In this document: positions 1-9,400 of the stretch, piece by piece
How the letters are laid out: each line of letters begins with the position of its first letter
Numbering within the stretch: the stretch's first letter is position 1
DNA from: Alicyclobacillus sp.
GTDB taxonomy: Bacteria; Bacillota; Bacilli; Alicyclobacillales; Alicyclobacillaceae
Assembly: GCA_023511295.1 (NCBI GenBank)
Contig: JAIMBT010000007.1
Coordinates: forward strand, 1 to 64,000
Length of the DNA stretch: 64,000 bases
Direction of reading: 5' to 3'
Notes under the pieces: model-generated
Seen by the model: the letters and a program-made list of their open reading frames with translations, nothing else
Told to the model about the DNA's origin: nothing
The model's database searches: none
Translations under genes and position numbers: made by a program

Positions 1-540
1 ACCCGAGCCGCGACCAACAAGGGACTCGCGTTCCGCTATCCCACGGACCAACCCCCGATTTCGAGCCGAACAGAGGGCTGGGCACACCAACAGCGGAACG
101 CGAGTCCCTTAACGCCACCGGGATCGGGCCTCCGGTGCAAAATAGAGGAACGGCAGTCCGCTACCGGGGCCGGCTAACCGGCGACGCCCGGCGAGACACT
201 GCGCCGGGCCCTCGACAGGCCCACCCCGACGCCAACAAGGGAACGCAGTTCCGCTGTCCGCCTCCGCAGCACCCGAGCCGCGACCAACAAGGGACTCGCG
301 TTCCGCAATCCCACGGACCAACCCCCGATTTCGAGCCGAACCGAGGGGTGGGCACGCCAACAGCGGAACGCGAGTCCCTTAACGCCGCCGAGATCGGGCC
401 TCCGGTGCAAAACAGAGGAACGGCAGTCCGCTATCGGGGCCGACAAAAGCCGACAAGAGCCATCAACACCGCCAAACCAGCAAGGACCATCCCGCAGACC
501 CACCCCAGCTCCAACAAGGGAACGCGGTGTTCGTCCAGCA
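1..540. repeat. Cluster of short dyad repeats, duplicated 270-base unit
   Basis: At least eight related elements lie here. Direct copies sit near 15-43, 138-167, 233-259, 285-313, 409-438 and 511-535; inverted copies sit at 92-109 and 362-379. The recurring core is CAACAAGGGAACGCAGTTCC or a variant of it, followed by GCT. The arm at 21-37 is the exact reverse complement of 92-108 (17 of 17). Bases 1-171 recur as 271-441 with few changes, so a block of about 270 bases has been duplicated. No convincing gene is present. The block lies downstream of trmD, where rplS usually follows. Function unknown. Confidence 0.85.
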
Positions 541-574
541 CGAATCGACCCGCCGACCCATACGATGATGGTGT

Positions 575-627
575 GCCCTCTGAGGCGGCGATACGGGATA
601 CAGGGCACAGCGGTCGCCTCAGAGGGC
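575..627. repeat. 13-bp perfect inverted repeat downstream of trmD
   Basis: GCCCTCTGAGGCG at 575-587 is the exact reverse complement of 615-627, with a 27-base loop. It lies about 60 bases past the trmD stop on the minus strand. There is no U-tract on either strand, so it is not a standard intrinsic terminator. It may stabilise the 3' end of the message or be a protein site. The remainder of 541-686 shows nothing else. Confidence 0.6.
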
Positions 628-686
628 GATCCAATGTCTCTTCCACACCACCGCCGCGCGAGCCTCGAGTGCCGCATGGCGTGTCG

Positions 687-1481
687 TCAGGTTTCACTCT
701 TCTTGCGCCAGGCGGGTGCTTCCAGGACGTCGATTCCGTCCAGATGTCCGGCTTCAAATTCCGAAAGCCACCGCCGGTCATCGGCCGAGAGCGAGGCGTG
801 CTGCAGAAGGTCCGGCCTCCGCACCCACGTTCGATAGAGGGCGTGCCGACGCCTCCACCGCGCCACTTCTGCGTGATTTCCGGACAACAGTACGGGCGGC
901 ACATCGAGACCGCGAAACGATGCGGGCCGCGTGAACTGCGGGTACTCGAGCAGTCCATCGGTAAACGAGTCGTCTTCGGGCGAGGCTGTGTTGCCAAGTA
1001 CCCCCGGCACCAAACGCGTCACCGCGTCCATCACGGCCATCGCCGGAATCTCGCCGCCGGTCAATACAAAGTCCCCCAGGGAGACTTCCTTCAGATGGAG
1101 CCCCCGGAGGATACGTTCGTCGAAGCCCTCGTAATGTCCGCATACGAGGACAATCCGCCGGAGCTTCGACCACGCCTGTGCCAGTTCTTGTGTGAATGGC
1201 TCACCTTGCGGTGTCAGCGCAACGCGGACCTCCAAATCCGGTCCGAGATCTGGCGGCAGCGAGGACATGGCATCGAACAGCGGTTGAGGCTTCAGGACGA
1301 GCCCGGGGCCCCCGCCGAACGGTGCGTCGTCGACGGTCCGATGTTTGTCCAGTGCAAAATCCCGAAAGTTGACGAACCGAAATTGTACCAATCCCGCATC
1401 TTGCGCCCGCTTCAAAATACTTTCGCCGAGGACACCCTCGAACATCGACTCGAACAGGGTCACGACGACAATCTCCAACAT
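687..1481 (-). CDS. trmD: tRNA (guanine-N1)-methyltransferase TrmD
   Basis: This enzyme methylates G37 of tRNAs next to the anticodon using S-adenosylmethionine, which prevents +1 frameshifting. The 264-residue product carries the SPOUT trefoil-knot signatures: DDAPFGGGPG for substrate binding, and a later GDFVLTGGEIPAM segment with the downstream MDAVTR acidic residue. The start ATG follows GGAGG by 11 bases and lies immediately before the rimM stop; an in-frame GTG 36 bases upstream lacks a site. It is the last gene of the rnc-to-trmD cluster. rplS, its usual follower, is absent from the remaining 686 bases. Family assignment is firm. Confidence 0.97.
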   Translation of the reverse strand: MLEIVVVTLFESMFEGVLGESILKRAQDAGLVQFRFVNFRDFALDKHRTVDDAPFGGGPGLVLKPQPLFDAMSSLPPDLGPDLEVRVALTPQGEPFTQELAQAWSKLRRIVLVCGHYEGFDERILRGLHLKEVSLGDFVLTGGEIPAMAVMDAVTRLVPGVLGNTASPEDDSFTDGLLEYPQFTRPASFRGLDVPPVLLSGNHAEVARWRRRHALYRTWVRRPDLLQHASLSADDRRWLSEFEAGHLDGIDVLEAPAWRKKSET

Positions 1482-1482
1482 G

Positions 1483-2070
1483 TCAGGTTGAACCTCCGCC
1501 AGCGTCGGAATCTCCACCAGACCCCGGCTTGTTCGCCTCGAGTTCGTCCTCCTTCAGCAGACCGGGCAGCAGGTGAACCGTCATCACACCCGTCTCGAGA
1601 GACACGTCGAGAACGCAGTCGGCGATGGCGGGGATGAGAACCTCGTCTGCTTGCAGCGGTCCCCGCACCACGTACACATCGTTCGCGCCGGGCTGCAACA
1701 CGTCCGTGAGAACGCCGACTTCGCGTCCGTCATCCGCCACCACCCGCAGTCCAACCAACTGGTGGATGTAGTATGTATACGCTGGCAGTGGCATCAGGTC
1801 CGCTTCGGCCACACACAGTTCGACGCCGCGCCATTTCTCCACCATGTCAATCCGATCATAGCCGGAAAACGCGACCAACCAGAATTGTTTGTGCCGCCGA
1901 GCGGTCTGAACCGTCAACCAGCCATCCTCGCCGACGGCCGGACGGGTTCGCAGTCGCTGGCCGCGACGAAAGCGGCGTTCTGGGAAATCGGTCTTCGAAA
2001 TCACCCGGACTTCGCCCCGCAGACCATGGGTGCCGACGATAACCCCCACGGTGAACAGTTCCTCTGTCAA
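1483..2070 (-). CDS. rimM: Ribosome maturation factor RimM
   Basis: RimM binds S19 and assists late maturation of the 30S head. The 195-residue product has the N-terminal RimM beta-barrel (VGVIVGTHGLRGEVRV near residue 8) and a C-terminal PRC-barrel domain containing VGLRVVADDGREVG. It starts with TTG, with GAGGTGA correctly placed upstream. The reading frame ends within two bases of the trmD start, so the two are probably translationally coupled. The C-terminus carries a Gly/Ser/Asp-rich tail of about 15 residues beyond the usual family length. Order ylqD-rimM-trmD is as in Bacillus. Confidence 0.95.
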   Translation of the reverse strand: MTEELFTVGVIVGTHGLRGEVRVISKTDFPERRFRRGQRLRTRPAVGEDGWLTVQTARRHKQFWLVAFSGYDRIDMVEKWRGVELCVAEADLMPLPAYTYYIHQLVGLRVVADDGREVGVLTDVLQPGANDVYVVRGPLQADEVLIPAIADCVLDVSLETGVMTVHLLPGLLKEDELEANKPGSGGDSDAGGGST

Positions 2071-2286
2071 TCCGACTCACCTCGCTTCAAGCGTCCTCAA
2101 ACGACGCCCCTGGTCAGGAAAGGTATGAGACCCATCGTTCCATGCTGCGTCCATCGGTCCATATAAAGAAGTCCGGCCTGCATCGCGGCCGAACCCTAGA
2201 CCTGATTCATGTCGTCGCCCGCGTACGGTCATCGCACGGCAGAGCGGTCCCTGGTCCGCAGCGCACTACAACTGTGGCCGTGCGGC

Positions 2287-2745
2287 TCACTCCAAGCGGA
2301 GCGTACCTCCCGCCTCTGCTCCGAGCGAAGCAATGGTCTGTCCGCGCTGGCGGATTTCCTGAACCACACCGTCCTTGACGATGATCTCGGAGCCCATCAG
2401 GATTTTGCTCCAATCGTCGCCGACGTTGACTTCCACCGCCGTCTCGACGGTCATGTTCTGCAACTCTGTGCCGAGTTCCAATTGCTGAATCTGCTGAATC
2501 TGTTGAATCAGCTGTTCGCGCTGCTGCAGGCGTTTGGCGCGTTCCTGTTCCAACTGCTGGCGGATTTGCTGGGCCACCTGCCCGCCCTGGGCCATCGCCT
2601 GCTCCATCGCTTGCTTCCCCTGTTGCTCCAACTGCTCGAGCTCAATCATCAGCTGTTCGACCTGACGGCGTTGCTCCTGGATTATCTGTTGCTTCGTCTG
2701 TTCGGTCAACACCGTTTTGACGACCACCGGTTGACGTATCTGCAC
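2287..2745 (-). CDS. ylqD: YlqD family protein
   Basis: A 152-residue protein of unknown biochemical role, conserved at this position between khpA and rimM in Bacilli. The N-terminus (QIRQPVVVKTVLTEQTK) and the C-terminal block (VEVNVGDDWSKIL, IIVKDGVVQEIR) match YlqD. The middle, about residues 20-95, is an unusually Gln/Glu-rich coiled coil. The GTG start at 2745 has GGGGG eight bases upstream and aligns with the family start; another GTG nine bases earlier overlaps that site. The 216 bases between this gene and rimM hold no recognisable gene or terminator. Confidence 0.88.
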   Translation of the reverse strand: MQIRQPVVVKTVLTEQTKQQIIQEQRRQVEQLMIELEQLEQQGKQAMEQAMAQGGQVAQQIRQQLEQERAKRLQQREQLIQQIQQIQQLELGTELQNMTVETAVEVNVGDDWSKILMGSEIIVKDGVVQEIRQRGQTIASLGAEAGGTLRLE

Positions 2746-2816
2746 CCTGTGCACCCCCTTCAGAAACCCTGGACTCCAAACCAGTCCGCGGCGGCATCCC
2801 CACCGCCGCGGACGGA

Positions 2817-3047
2817 TTAGGAGTCGATGTCCACCACCACATGCTGCTTTTCTCGGTAGGCCCGCGCACTCACGATGTTGCGAATGGATTTGGCAATCCG
2901 ACCCTGTCTGCCAATAACCTTCCCGACGTCCGATGGGTGCACAGAAATCCGATACGCGAGGGTATCGCCTCGCTGTTCTTCGGTTACGGACACCTGGTCA
3001 GGATGTTCGACCAGCGACCGGGCGAGAAACTCCACCAGATCTTTCAT
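2817..3047 (-). CDS. khpA: KH-domain RNA-binding protein KhpA
   Basis: KhpA is a small single-KH protein that in other Gram-positives pairs with KhpB/Jag and influences cell elongation and RNA handling. The 76-residue product shows the KH fold core with its GxxG loop (VIGRQGRIAKSIR) and the C-terminal VVDIDS strand. ATG at 3047 aligns with the family start (MKDLVEFLARSLV). The gene lies between rpsP and ylqD, the standard Bacillus arrangement. It was formerly called YlqC. Confidence 0.95.
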   Translation of the reverse strand: MKDLVEFLARSLVEHPDQVSVTEEQRGDTLAYRISVHPSDVGKVIGRQGRIAKSIRNIVSARAYREKQHVVVDIDS

Positions 3048-3098
3048 TCGGCCATCCCCCTGTGCCGCGGCGCCTCTAACCAGCACCGCACCTGCGGA

Positions 3099-3371
3099 TT
3101 ACTTCTGCAGCTTCGATTCGTGGAACTTCTTCAGGATTCCTGCCTGGTGAAACAGGTTCCGTACTGTATCGCTCGGCTGTGCGCCGTTGTGCAGCCAGGC
3201 GAGGGCGCGCTCCTCGTCGATGTTGATCTTGGCTGGATCAGTCAGCGGATTGTAGATACCAATCTCTTCGACAAACCGGCCATCTCGCGGCGAGCGGGAT
3301 TCTGCGACCACCAGTCGGTAGAACGGAGCTTTCTTTGCACCCATCCGCTTCAAACGAATCTTCACTGCCAT
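3099..3371 (-). CDS. rpsP: 30S ribosomal protein S16
   Basis: A structural component of the 30S subunit needed for early assembly. The 90-residue product begins [19 protein letters not shown] and contains [15 protein letters not shown], both diagnostic of S16. The ATG at 3371 was chosen over an in-frame start 18 bases upstream because it matches the family N-terminus and follows a GGAGG-type site. The gene follows ffh, separated by 129 bases containing an 8-bp hairpin. Confidence 0.98.
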   Translation of the reverse strand: MAVKIRLKRMGAKKAPFYRLVVAESRSPRDGRFVEEIGIYNPLTDPAKINIDEERALAWLHNGAQPSDTVRNLFHQAGILKKFHESKLQK

Positions 3372-3444
3372 GTTTTCATTCCTCCTCATGATTGCGCAGG
3401 AAGGCTTGGCCCCTGCGTTCTCCTTCCCTCTTCCGCCCGATCTC

Positions 3445-3467
3445 GCCGGATGTCCCTTCCATCCGGC
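3445..3467 (-). other. Hairpin between ffh and rpsP
   Basis: GCCGGATG at 3445-3452 pairs perfectly with CATCCGGC at 3460-3467 around a 7-base loop. No U-tract follows on the minus strand, so it is more likely a processing or stability element separating ffh from the highly expressed rpsP than a full terminator. Inference only. Confidence 0.4.
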
Positions 3468-3500
3468 CTGAATGGACAGCGCGTACCAACAGAGAAAAAG

Positions 3501-4964
3501 TCACTTGCGCTTCTTTTTGCGGTGATGCCTCGGTTTCGCAGGCCCAAGTGCCCCTTGCAGCGCGTCCAGTCCCGCGTCCGCGGGGGCCCCCATCCCTGCG
3601 AGCGAGGACAAATCGCCCATGCCCTTCAGGGCCTTCAGCGCCCCGCGCTTTCCGAGTTTCTTTCCGAGCCCCGAGAAGCGCTTCATCATCTGCTGCACCT
3701 GTTCGAACTGGTTCAGCACTTGGTTGACTTCGCGGACTGTGACGCCGGCGCCCATCGCGACGCGGCGGCGGCGGCTGGCGTTCATGACGGAAGGGTCGGA
3801 CCGTTCCTGTTTGGTCATCGACGAGATGACGGCGTCGATGCGCTGCAGCCGCTTCTCGTCCACCTGCAAGTTGTCCAATCCCTTCAGCTTGTTCGCACCG
3901 GGCAGCATCTTCAGCACCTGGTCAAGCGGTCCAAGCCTGCGGACCTGCGCCAGCTGATCTCGGAAGTCATCCAGAGTAAACTGGGCCGAGCGGAGTTTCT
4001 GCTCCATCTCTCGGGCCTTCTCCAGGTCCACGGCCTCCTGTGCCCGCTCAATCAAGCTGAGCACATCACCCATTCCCAGGATGCGTGACGATAGCCGGTC
4101 CGGGTGGAACACTTCCAGCGCCTCAATCTTCTCCCCGAGGCCGACAAACTTGATGGGCTTGCCTGTCACAGCCCGGACGGTGAGCGCAGCACCCCCGCGC
4201 GTATCGCCATCCAGCTTTGTCAGAATGACACCGGTGATGGGCAGCGCACCCGCGAAGGCTTCCGCCACATGGACGGCATCTTGGCCCGTCATCGCATCGA
4301 CCACGAGCAACATCTCGTCCGCAGGTACCGCCTGGTGAATGCGGCGGAGCTCGTCCATCAGCGGTTCGTCTACATGAAGCCGACCCGCCGTGTCGATGAT
4401 CATCACATCACTGCCCTGCCGGCGCGCTTCCTGGAGTCCCGCCTGAACAATCTCCACGGGGTCCACGTCCGTCCCGAGTTGAAACACCGGGATGTCAATC
4501 TGGGCACCGAGGACCCGCAACTGTTCAATCGCAGCCGGCCGGTAGATATCGGCAGCGACCAACAGCGGCCGGTGTTGGTGCTTGCGGAACGACAGCGCCA
4601 GCTTCGCTGCGGCGGTGGTCTTCCCTGCGCCCTGCAGGCCGACGAGCATCACCACAGTCGGCGGCTTGGCCGCCATGTTCACGCGTTCCTCGGCGCCACC
4701 CATCAGGGCCGTCAGTTCTTCGTGGACAATCTTGACGACCTGCTGGCCAGGTGTCAGACTTTTCTGTACGTCTTCCCCAACCGCTCGTTCGCGAACCTTG
4801 TCCACAAACTGCTTGACAACCTTGACGTTCACATCCGCGGCGAGCAACGCCAGCCGCACTTCCCGCATCGCTTCCTGCACGTCCGCCTCGGTCAGTTTGC
4901 CCTTTGCTCGCAACTTCCCCAAGGCTTTCTGCAGGTTGTGCGACAGCCCTTCCAGCACGGTCAT
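3501..4964 (-). CDS. ffh: Signal recognition particle protein Ffh (SRP54)
   Basis: This GTPase binds SRP RNA and signal sequences and delivers ribosomes to FtsY at the membrane. The 487-residue product has the N domain (1-90), the G domain with P-loop GLQGAGKTT, DTAGR and TKLDGD, and the methionine-containing M domain with the RNA-contact motif SRRRRVAMGAG. The C-terminus ends in a basic tail (RHHRKKKRK). The ylxM stop overlaps the ffh ATG by four bases, the classic ylxM-ffh coupling. Confidence 0.98.
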   Translation of the reverse strand: MTVLEGLSHNLQKALGKLRAKGKLTEADVQEAMREVRLALLAADVNVKVVKQFVDKVRERAVGEDVQKSLTPGQQVVKIVHEELTALMGGAEERVNMAAKPPTVVMLVGLQGAGKTTAAAKLALSFRKHQHRPLLVAADIYRPAAIEQLRVLGAQIDIPVFQLGTDVDPVEIVQAGLQEARRQGSDVMIIDTAGRLHVDEPLMDELRRIHQAVPADEMLLVVDAMTGQDAVHVAEAFAGALPITGVILTKLDGDTRGGAALTVRAVTGKPIKFVGLGEKIEALEVFHPDRLSSRILGMGDVLSLIERAQEAVDLEKAREMEQKLRSAQFTLDDFRDQLAQVRRLGPLDQVLKMLPGANKLKGLDNLQVDEKRLQRIDAVISSMTKQERSDPSVMNASRRRRVAMGAGVTVREVNQVLNQFEQVQQMMKRFSGLGKKLGKRGALKALKGMGDLSSLAGMGAPADAGLDALQGALGPAKPRHHRKKKRK

Positions 4965-5368
4965 TCCTCCTTCGAGGCCCTGTGCAGAGCCGTCTCACCT
5001 AAGCTCACGAGCAGCGCAGCGAGGACAGACTCCAGTCGGTCCCGCTCCTCAACGGGCATCGACGGGCCAATCTCGTCCCATACAGCCAGCAGGTCCACAA
5101 CCGCGGCGTGCGTTTTGCGGCCGCTCTCCAGCAGGTGGAGGGTCGCTTCGTAGTGCTCCAACTGCTCCGTCGCACGGCGCAGATGGTCGTGCACCGCCTG
5201 CCGGCTGACCTGCAGGTGGGATGCCACCTCCGCGAGAGACCAGTCGTCAAGGTAGTACAACTCCACCATCTCGCGCTGCCGAGCCGTGAGTAAGGCACCG
5301 TACAGGTCGTACAGATCCCCGATACGCGTGACCTGCTCTATCATATGGGCATCCGATTCCACTGTCAA
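4961..5368 (-). CDS. ylxM: YlxM/p13-like helix-turn-helix protein
   Basis: YlxM is a small HTH protein encoded with SRP components; in streptococci it modulates SRP assembly or GTPase activity. The 135-residue product contains LTARQREMVELYYLDDWSL and the recognition-helix region SRQAVHDHLRR. The TTG at 5368 has AAGGAG six bases upstream, which decides the start; ATG at 5344 is an alternative. It lies between ftsY and ffh, as in Bacillus, and overlaps ffh by four bases. Confidence 0.93.
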   Translation of the reverse strand: MTVESDAHMIEQVTRIGDLYDLYGALLTARQREMVELYYLDDWSLAEVASHLQVSRQAVHDHLRRATEQLEHYEATLHLLESGRKTHAAVVDLLAVWDEIGPSMPVEERDRLESVLAALLVSLGETALHRASKEE

Positions 5369-5450
5369 GTGCAACTCCTTTACACCGCTCACCGCTTCAA
5401 GTCATTCCGGGCCGTATCCAACCCAGACACCGGTGCTGATGGGCCGGGCA

Positions 5451-6398
5451 TCAGGACCCTGGCTGACAAATGGCGCTCGCGAACGCCGTTGCCGAGAACG
5501 GCTCCATGTCGTCCAATTGTTCGCCGAGTCCAACCCATTTGACTGGAATCCCGTACTCACGGACAATCGGCAGGATGACGCCGCCCTTCGCCGTACCGTC
5601 CAGCTTCGTCACCACCAAGCCGCTGACATTCGCCACGTCGAGAAACGCCTTGGCCTGCAGGATGGCGTTCTGCCCCGTCGTCCCATCGACGACCAACAAC
5701 GTCTCATGCGGTGCACCCGGAAGCTCCCGGGCAATCACCTTGTAGACCTTCCCCAGTTCTGCCATCAGGTGCGCCTTGTTGTGCAGGCGGCCCGCCGTGT
5801 CGCAGAGAATCAGATCAATGCCGCGGGCCTTTGCCGCCGCAATCGCGTCGTAAACCACCGCTGCAGGGTCCGCACCCTGCGCGTGGCGGATGACGTCGCA
5901 CCCCGCCCGCCGCCCCCACTCTTGCAACTGCTCAATCGCCGCCGCGCGGAACGTGTCACCCGCCGCCAACAGCACGGACCGTCCTTCCGCCCGATAGCGC
6001 GCAGCCAGTTTGCCAATGGAGGTTGTCTTACCGACGCCGTTGACCCCGACGAACAGAAACAACGTTGGTCCCGAATCCGCGAAGTGCATGTCCGGCCGGT
6101 TGTCCGCCAGGGCCTCCTCCATCGCCTGTTGGAGCAAACCCGGCAGTGCTTCCGCTTCAGTGGCTCGTGCCGCTCGGGCCAGACGTCGCACCTCCTGTAC
6201 CAGCCACACGGCTGTATCGAACCCAACGTCTGCCGCCAACAACACCTCTTCCAACTCTTCATACAGCGCTTCGTCGAGTTTCCGGCCTTGGAACAAGCTC
6301 GTCAGTCTACCAAACACGGCTTCGCGGCTCTTGGCCAGCCCGCGCTTAAACCGATCCAACAGTCCCAACTTGTCGACCCCACTTTCGCATCCGCGCAT
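5451..6398 (-). CDS. ftsY: SRP receptor FtsY
   Basis: FtsY is the membrane-associated GTPase receptor that releases nascent chains from Ffh to SecYEG. The 315-residue product consists of a short N-terminal helix (LLDRFKRGLAKSREAVFGRL), the N domain, and the G domain with GVNGVGKTTSIGKLA, DTAGRLHNKAHLM and TKLDGTAKGG. It lacks the long acidic A domain of E. coli FtsY, as is normal in Firmicutes. It starts nine bases after the smc stop and belongs to the rnc-smc-ftsY operon. Confidence 0.97.
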   Translation of the reverse strand: MRGCESGVDKLGLLDRFKRGLAKSREAVFGRLTSLFQGRKLDEALYEELEEVLLAADVGFDTAVWLVQEVRRLARAARATEAEALPGLLQQAMEEALADNRPDMHFADSGPTLFLFVGVNGVGKTTSIGKLAARYRAEGRSVLLAAGDTFRAAAIEQLQEWGRRAGCDVIRHAQGADPAAVVYDAIAAAKARGIDLILCDTAGRLHNKAHLMAELGKVYKVIARELPGAPHETLLVVDGTTGQNAILQAKAFLDVANVSGLVVTKLDGTAKGGVILPIVREYGIPVKWVGLGEQLDDMEPFSATAFASAICQPGS

Positions 6399-6407
6399 CC
6401 GACCGCC

Positions 6408-9400
6408 CTATCCGGCGGATTCGTGATCAAACTCTGCTTCCTCCAACCGAACGCCAATCAGCGAGGAGATACCGGACTCCTGCATGGTCACGCCGTACAA
6501 CACGTCGGCTTCTTCCATCGTCGCGCGCCGGTGCGTGACCACGATGAACTGCGTGTCGTGTGAGAAGGCGCGCAGCTGCCCTGCGAAGCGCCCGACATTC
6601 GCTTCGTCAAGTGCGGCTTCCACTTCGTCCAACACGCAGAATGGCACCGGCCGGACCTTGAGGATGGCGAACAGCAACGCCATGGCCGTGAGGGCACGCT
6701 CACCGCCCGACAGCAGATTCAAGTTCTGCAACTTCTTCCCTGGCGGCTGCGCAATCACCTCAATCCCCGTGTTCAACACGTCCGCCGGTTCGGTGAGCGT
6801 TAAATCCGCCCGCCCGCCGCCGAACAGTTGGCGAAATGACGCTTGAAATGCGACTCGAATCTGTTCGAAGGCTTCCGCAAACCGCTTCGCCATCTCGTCG
6901 TCGAGTTCGGCGATGACCGCCGTCAAACGGTCCTTCGCCTCGCGCAGGTCGTCTCGCTCGCGCGTCAGGAACGCCAAGCGTTCGGACAGTCGCTGCCACT
7001 CCTCCACTGCGCCGAGGTGCACGTCGCCCATCGCCGAGATCTCGCGGCGCAGCTGGTCTGCTCGTTGACGGGCCAGAGCCGGATCGACCGTCAACGCGTG
7101 GTGCGTACGCGCCCACTCGTAGGTCATGTGATGTGCTTCCCCCATGCGTTGGAGCGCATGGTCCAACTCCACGTCCGCGCGCTCCACCTGCAACTCCACG
7201 CGATGCACCTGTTCGTCTGCGGCCGTGAGTTGCTGCTGGCGTTCGCGCACTTCCCGCTCACTCTGCAGAACCCCCGACTCCAGCTCTTGCAGGAGGTGTC
7301 GAACCGTTCCGGTCTCCGCCTCGAGCTCTGCCAGGCGATTGGACACCTCGCTCAGTCGTTGCTCCGTCTCCATCCGCTCGGTTTGTGTCTGGACCCGCTG
7401 TTCCCGCAGCGCAACCAGTTCTCGCTGCAGTTGCGCACGCCGTTCCGAGACCCGTCCTGTGCGCTCCTGCATCTCCACACGTTGCTGTTCCACCGAAGCG
7501 CACTCCTGTTCCAGTTTCGCCAGGTCCACCTGCAGGGCCGTGAGCACCGACTGATGGGCTGCAGCATGCTCCTCCCGGTCCTGCAACTGCGCTCGGCACC
7601 GGCTGAGTGCCGCCCCCACTCGCTCAATCTCCGCTGTCGTCTCCTGCACGGCGGCTTCCGCCGCTTGCTTCTGTTCCATCCAGGCGGACCGGCCATCCGC
7701 CAACTCCGCCAATGACCAGTCCGCTGCCTGGATTCGGTCCTGAGCGTGCTCCCACCGGGTCTTGGCGTCGTTCCACTCGGACTGCAGCCGGTGTACCGTC
7801 TCCTGCAGTTCGTCACGCCGGGCCACCCGTTCCCGCTGCTGCGCCTCCGTCTGCTGCAGTTGCTCGCGAAGTTCGCGCTGCTGTGACAAAACGCGATTTC
7901 GTTCCTCAAGCTTTCTCCGGATGCTCTCCTCCACTTCCTCCAATTCACGCGACCGGCCCAATAACCCCGGCCCCTTGCGTTGGAAACTGCCACCGGTCAT
8001 CGCGCCACCCGGGCTCACCACGTCGCCCTCCAAGCTGACAATCCGGACGCGATAACCGAGTGCACGAGCAATTTCACCTGCGTGGACCAGGGTGTCCGCC
8101 ACCACGACGTTGCCGAGCAAGTGTTCCGCCACGGGCCGAAACTCCGCCTCCGTCGCGACCAGCTCACTGGCCAGCCCCAAAAAGCCGGTGACGCGAGCCG
8201 CCCGCTCTCGCTCTGGGCCGGATAACAATCGGCTGCGCAACACGGAGAGTGGCAGGAATGTCGCACGGCCAGCATGCCGCTGCTTGAGCACGTCAATCGC
8301 CGCTCGAGCATCCGCCTCCTCCGCCACCACGATGTTCTGCAGCGCACCGCCCAGTGCCGTTTCGACCGCCAGTTCGAACCGCTTGTCCACCCGAAACAGC
8401 CCAGCCACCGCGCCGTGGATTCCCTGCAGTCTGCCTTTGTCCGCAAGCTGCAGGACTGTTTTCGTACCGAGCGCATACCCGTCGTATCCCGCCTGCAGTT
8501 CGGTCAACAGTTCACGCCGCGACCGCAGAGATGCGATGTCTGCGTCCAATCGGTGAAGCTGTGCCGCGCACCCGGCCTCCGCGGTCGCCAACCTGTGCTG
8601 GGTCTCCGCACCCGCGTCCAGTTGGCGGACCGTCTCGCCAACCGCGGCTCGCTGTTCCTCGAGTTGCATCGCCTTCTCGGCACAAACCGACTCCCACCGG
8701 TCTGCCTCCTGCCGCAACTGCTCCCGCTCCGCCTCTGCCCGCGCCCGCCGAGCCTCGTCTGACCGGACGCGCTCCTCGGCCGCCTTCGCGTCGTTGCGGT
8801 GGCCGGCCAACTGCTGGTGTAAGTCGATGTACACCTCGTTGAGTCGGGCAATCTCTTCTTCCAACCGAGCTTTCACAGCTGGATTCACAGCGTCGCTCGC
8901 CGCTTCCAACTCGGCGGCTTTCACCTCGCGCATAGCCACCAGTTCCTGCAACCGATTCGACAGGGAGGCAGCGCGCGCCGCGAGTTCAGCGGATTCCCCT
9001 GCCAGACTCGTCTCCTGCGCCGTCTGTTCTGCCAACCGTTCCTCGGTGTAGGTGAGCCGCTCCTGCAGAAGGTCTAACCGGCCTTGCAAGGCCTGGCGCA
9101 ACTCGACGGCGTCGACGTACTGCGCCTGGATGGCAGACGATGCACTTCGTTGCGTCTCCAACTGTGCACGTTTCGCGTCGAGGTTCGCTTCCGCAGCCGC
9201 AAACTCCAGGCGGCGCTCCTCCCGCCGCGCTGCAACCTCCGCCAGCGCCTCCTGCGCCTGCTTCCAGCGCTCGGTGAGCGTCTCAATCTCCACCACAAGC
9301 AGTCCAATGTCGAGCAGCCGGTGCTCCTCGGTCAGTGCCTGGAACCGCGCCGCCCGCTCGGCTTCGCGCTCCAGAGGCCCTGCTTGCTGCGTCAACTCGT

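Noticed and set aside
1-540. CRISPR array
   Set aside because: Repeats are in mixed orientation with irregular spacing, the spacer-like parts are themselves duplicated, and there are no cas genes.
1-540. Insertion sequence remnant
   Set aside because: No transposase fragment or target-site duplication is visible; inverted arms are internal and repeated, so a mobile origin stays a possibility only.
135-1637. 500-codon plus-strand open frame covering the repeats and antisense to trmD
   Set aside because: It encodes repeat-derived low-complexity residues and then the reverse complement of trmD/rimM; no family similarity and no ribosome binding site. GC-rich antisense openness explains it.
2841-4088. 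Long plus-strand open frame opposite khpA, rpsP and ffh
   Set aside because: It is the shadow of three clearly identified minus-strand genes and shows no recognisable domain.
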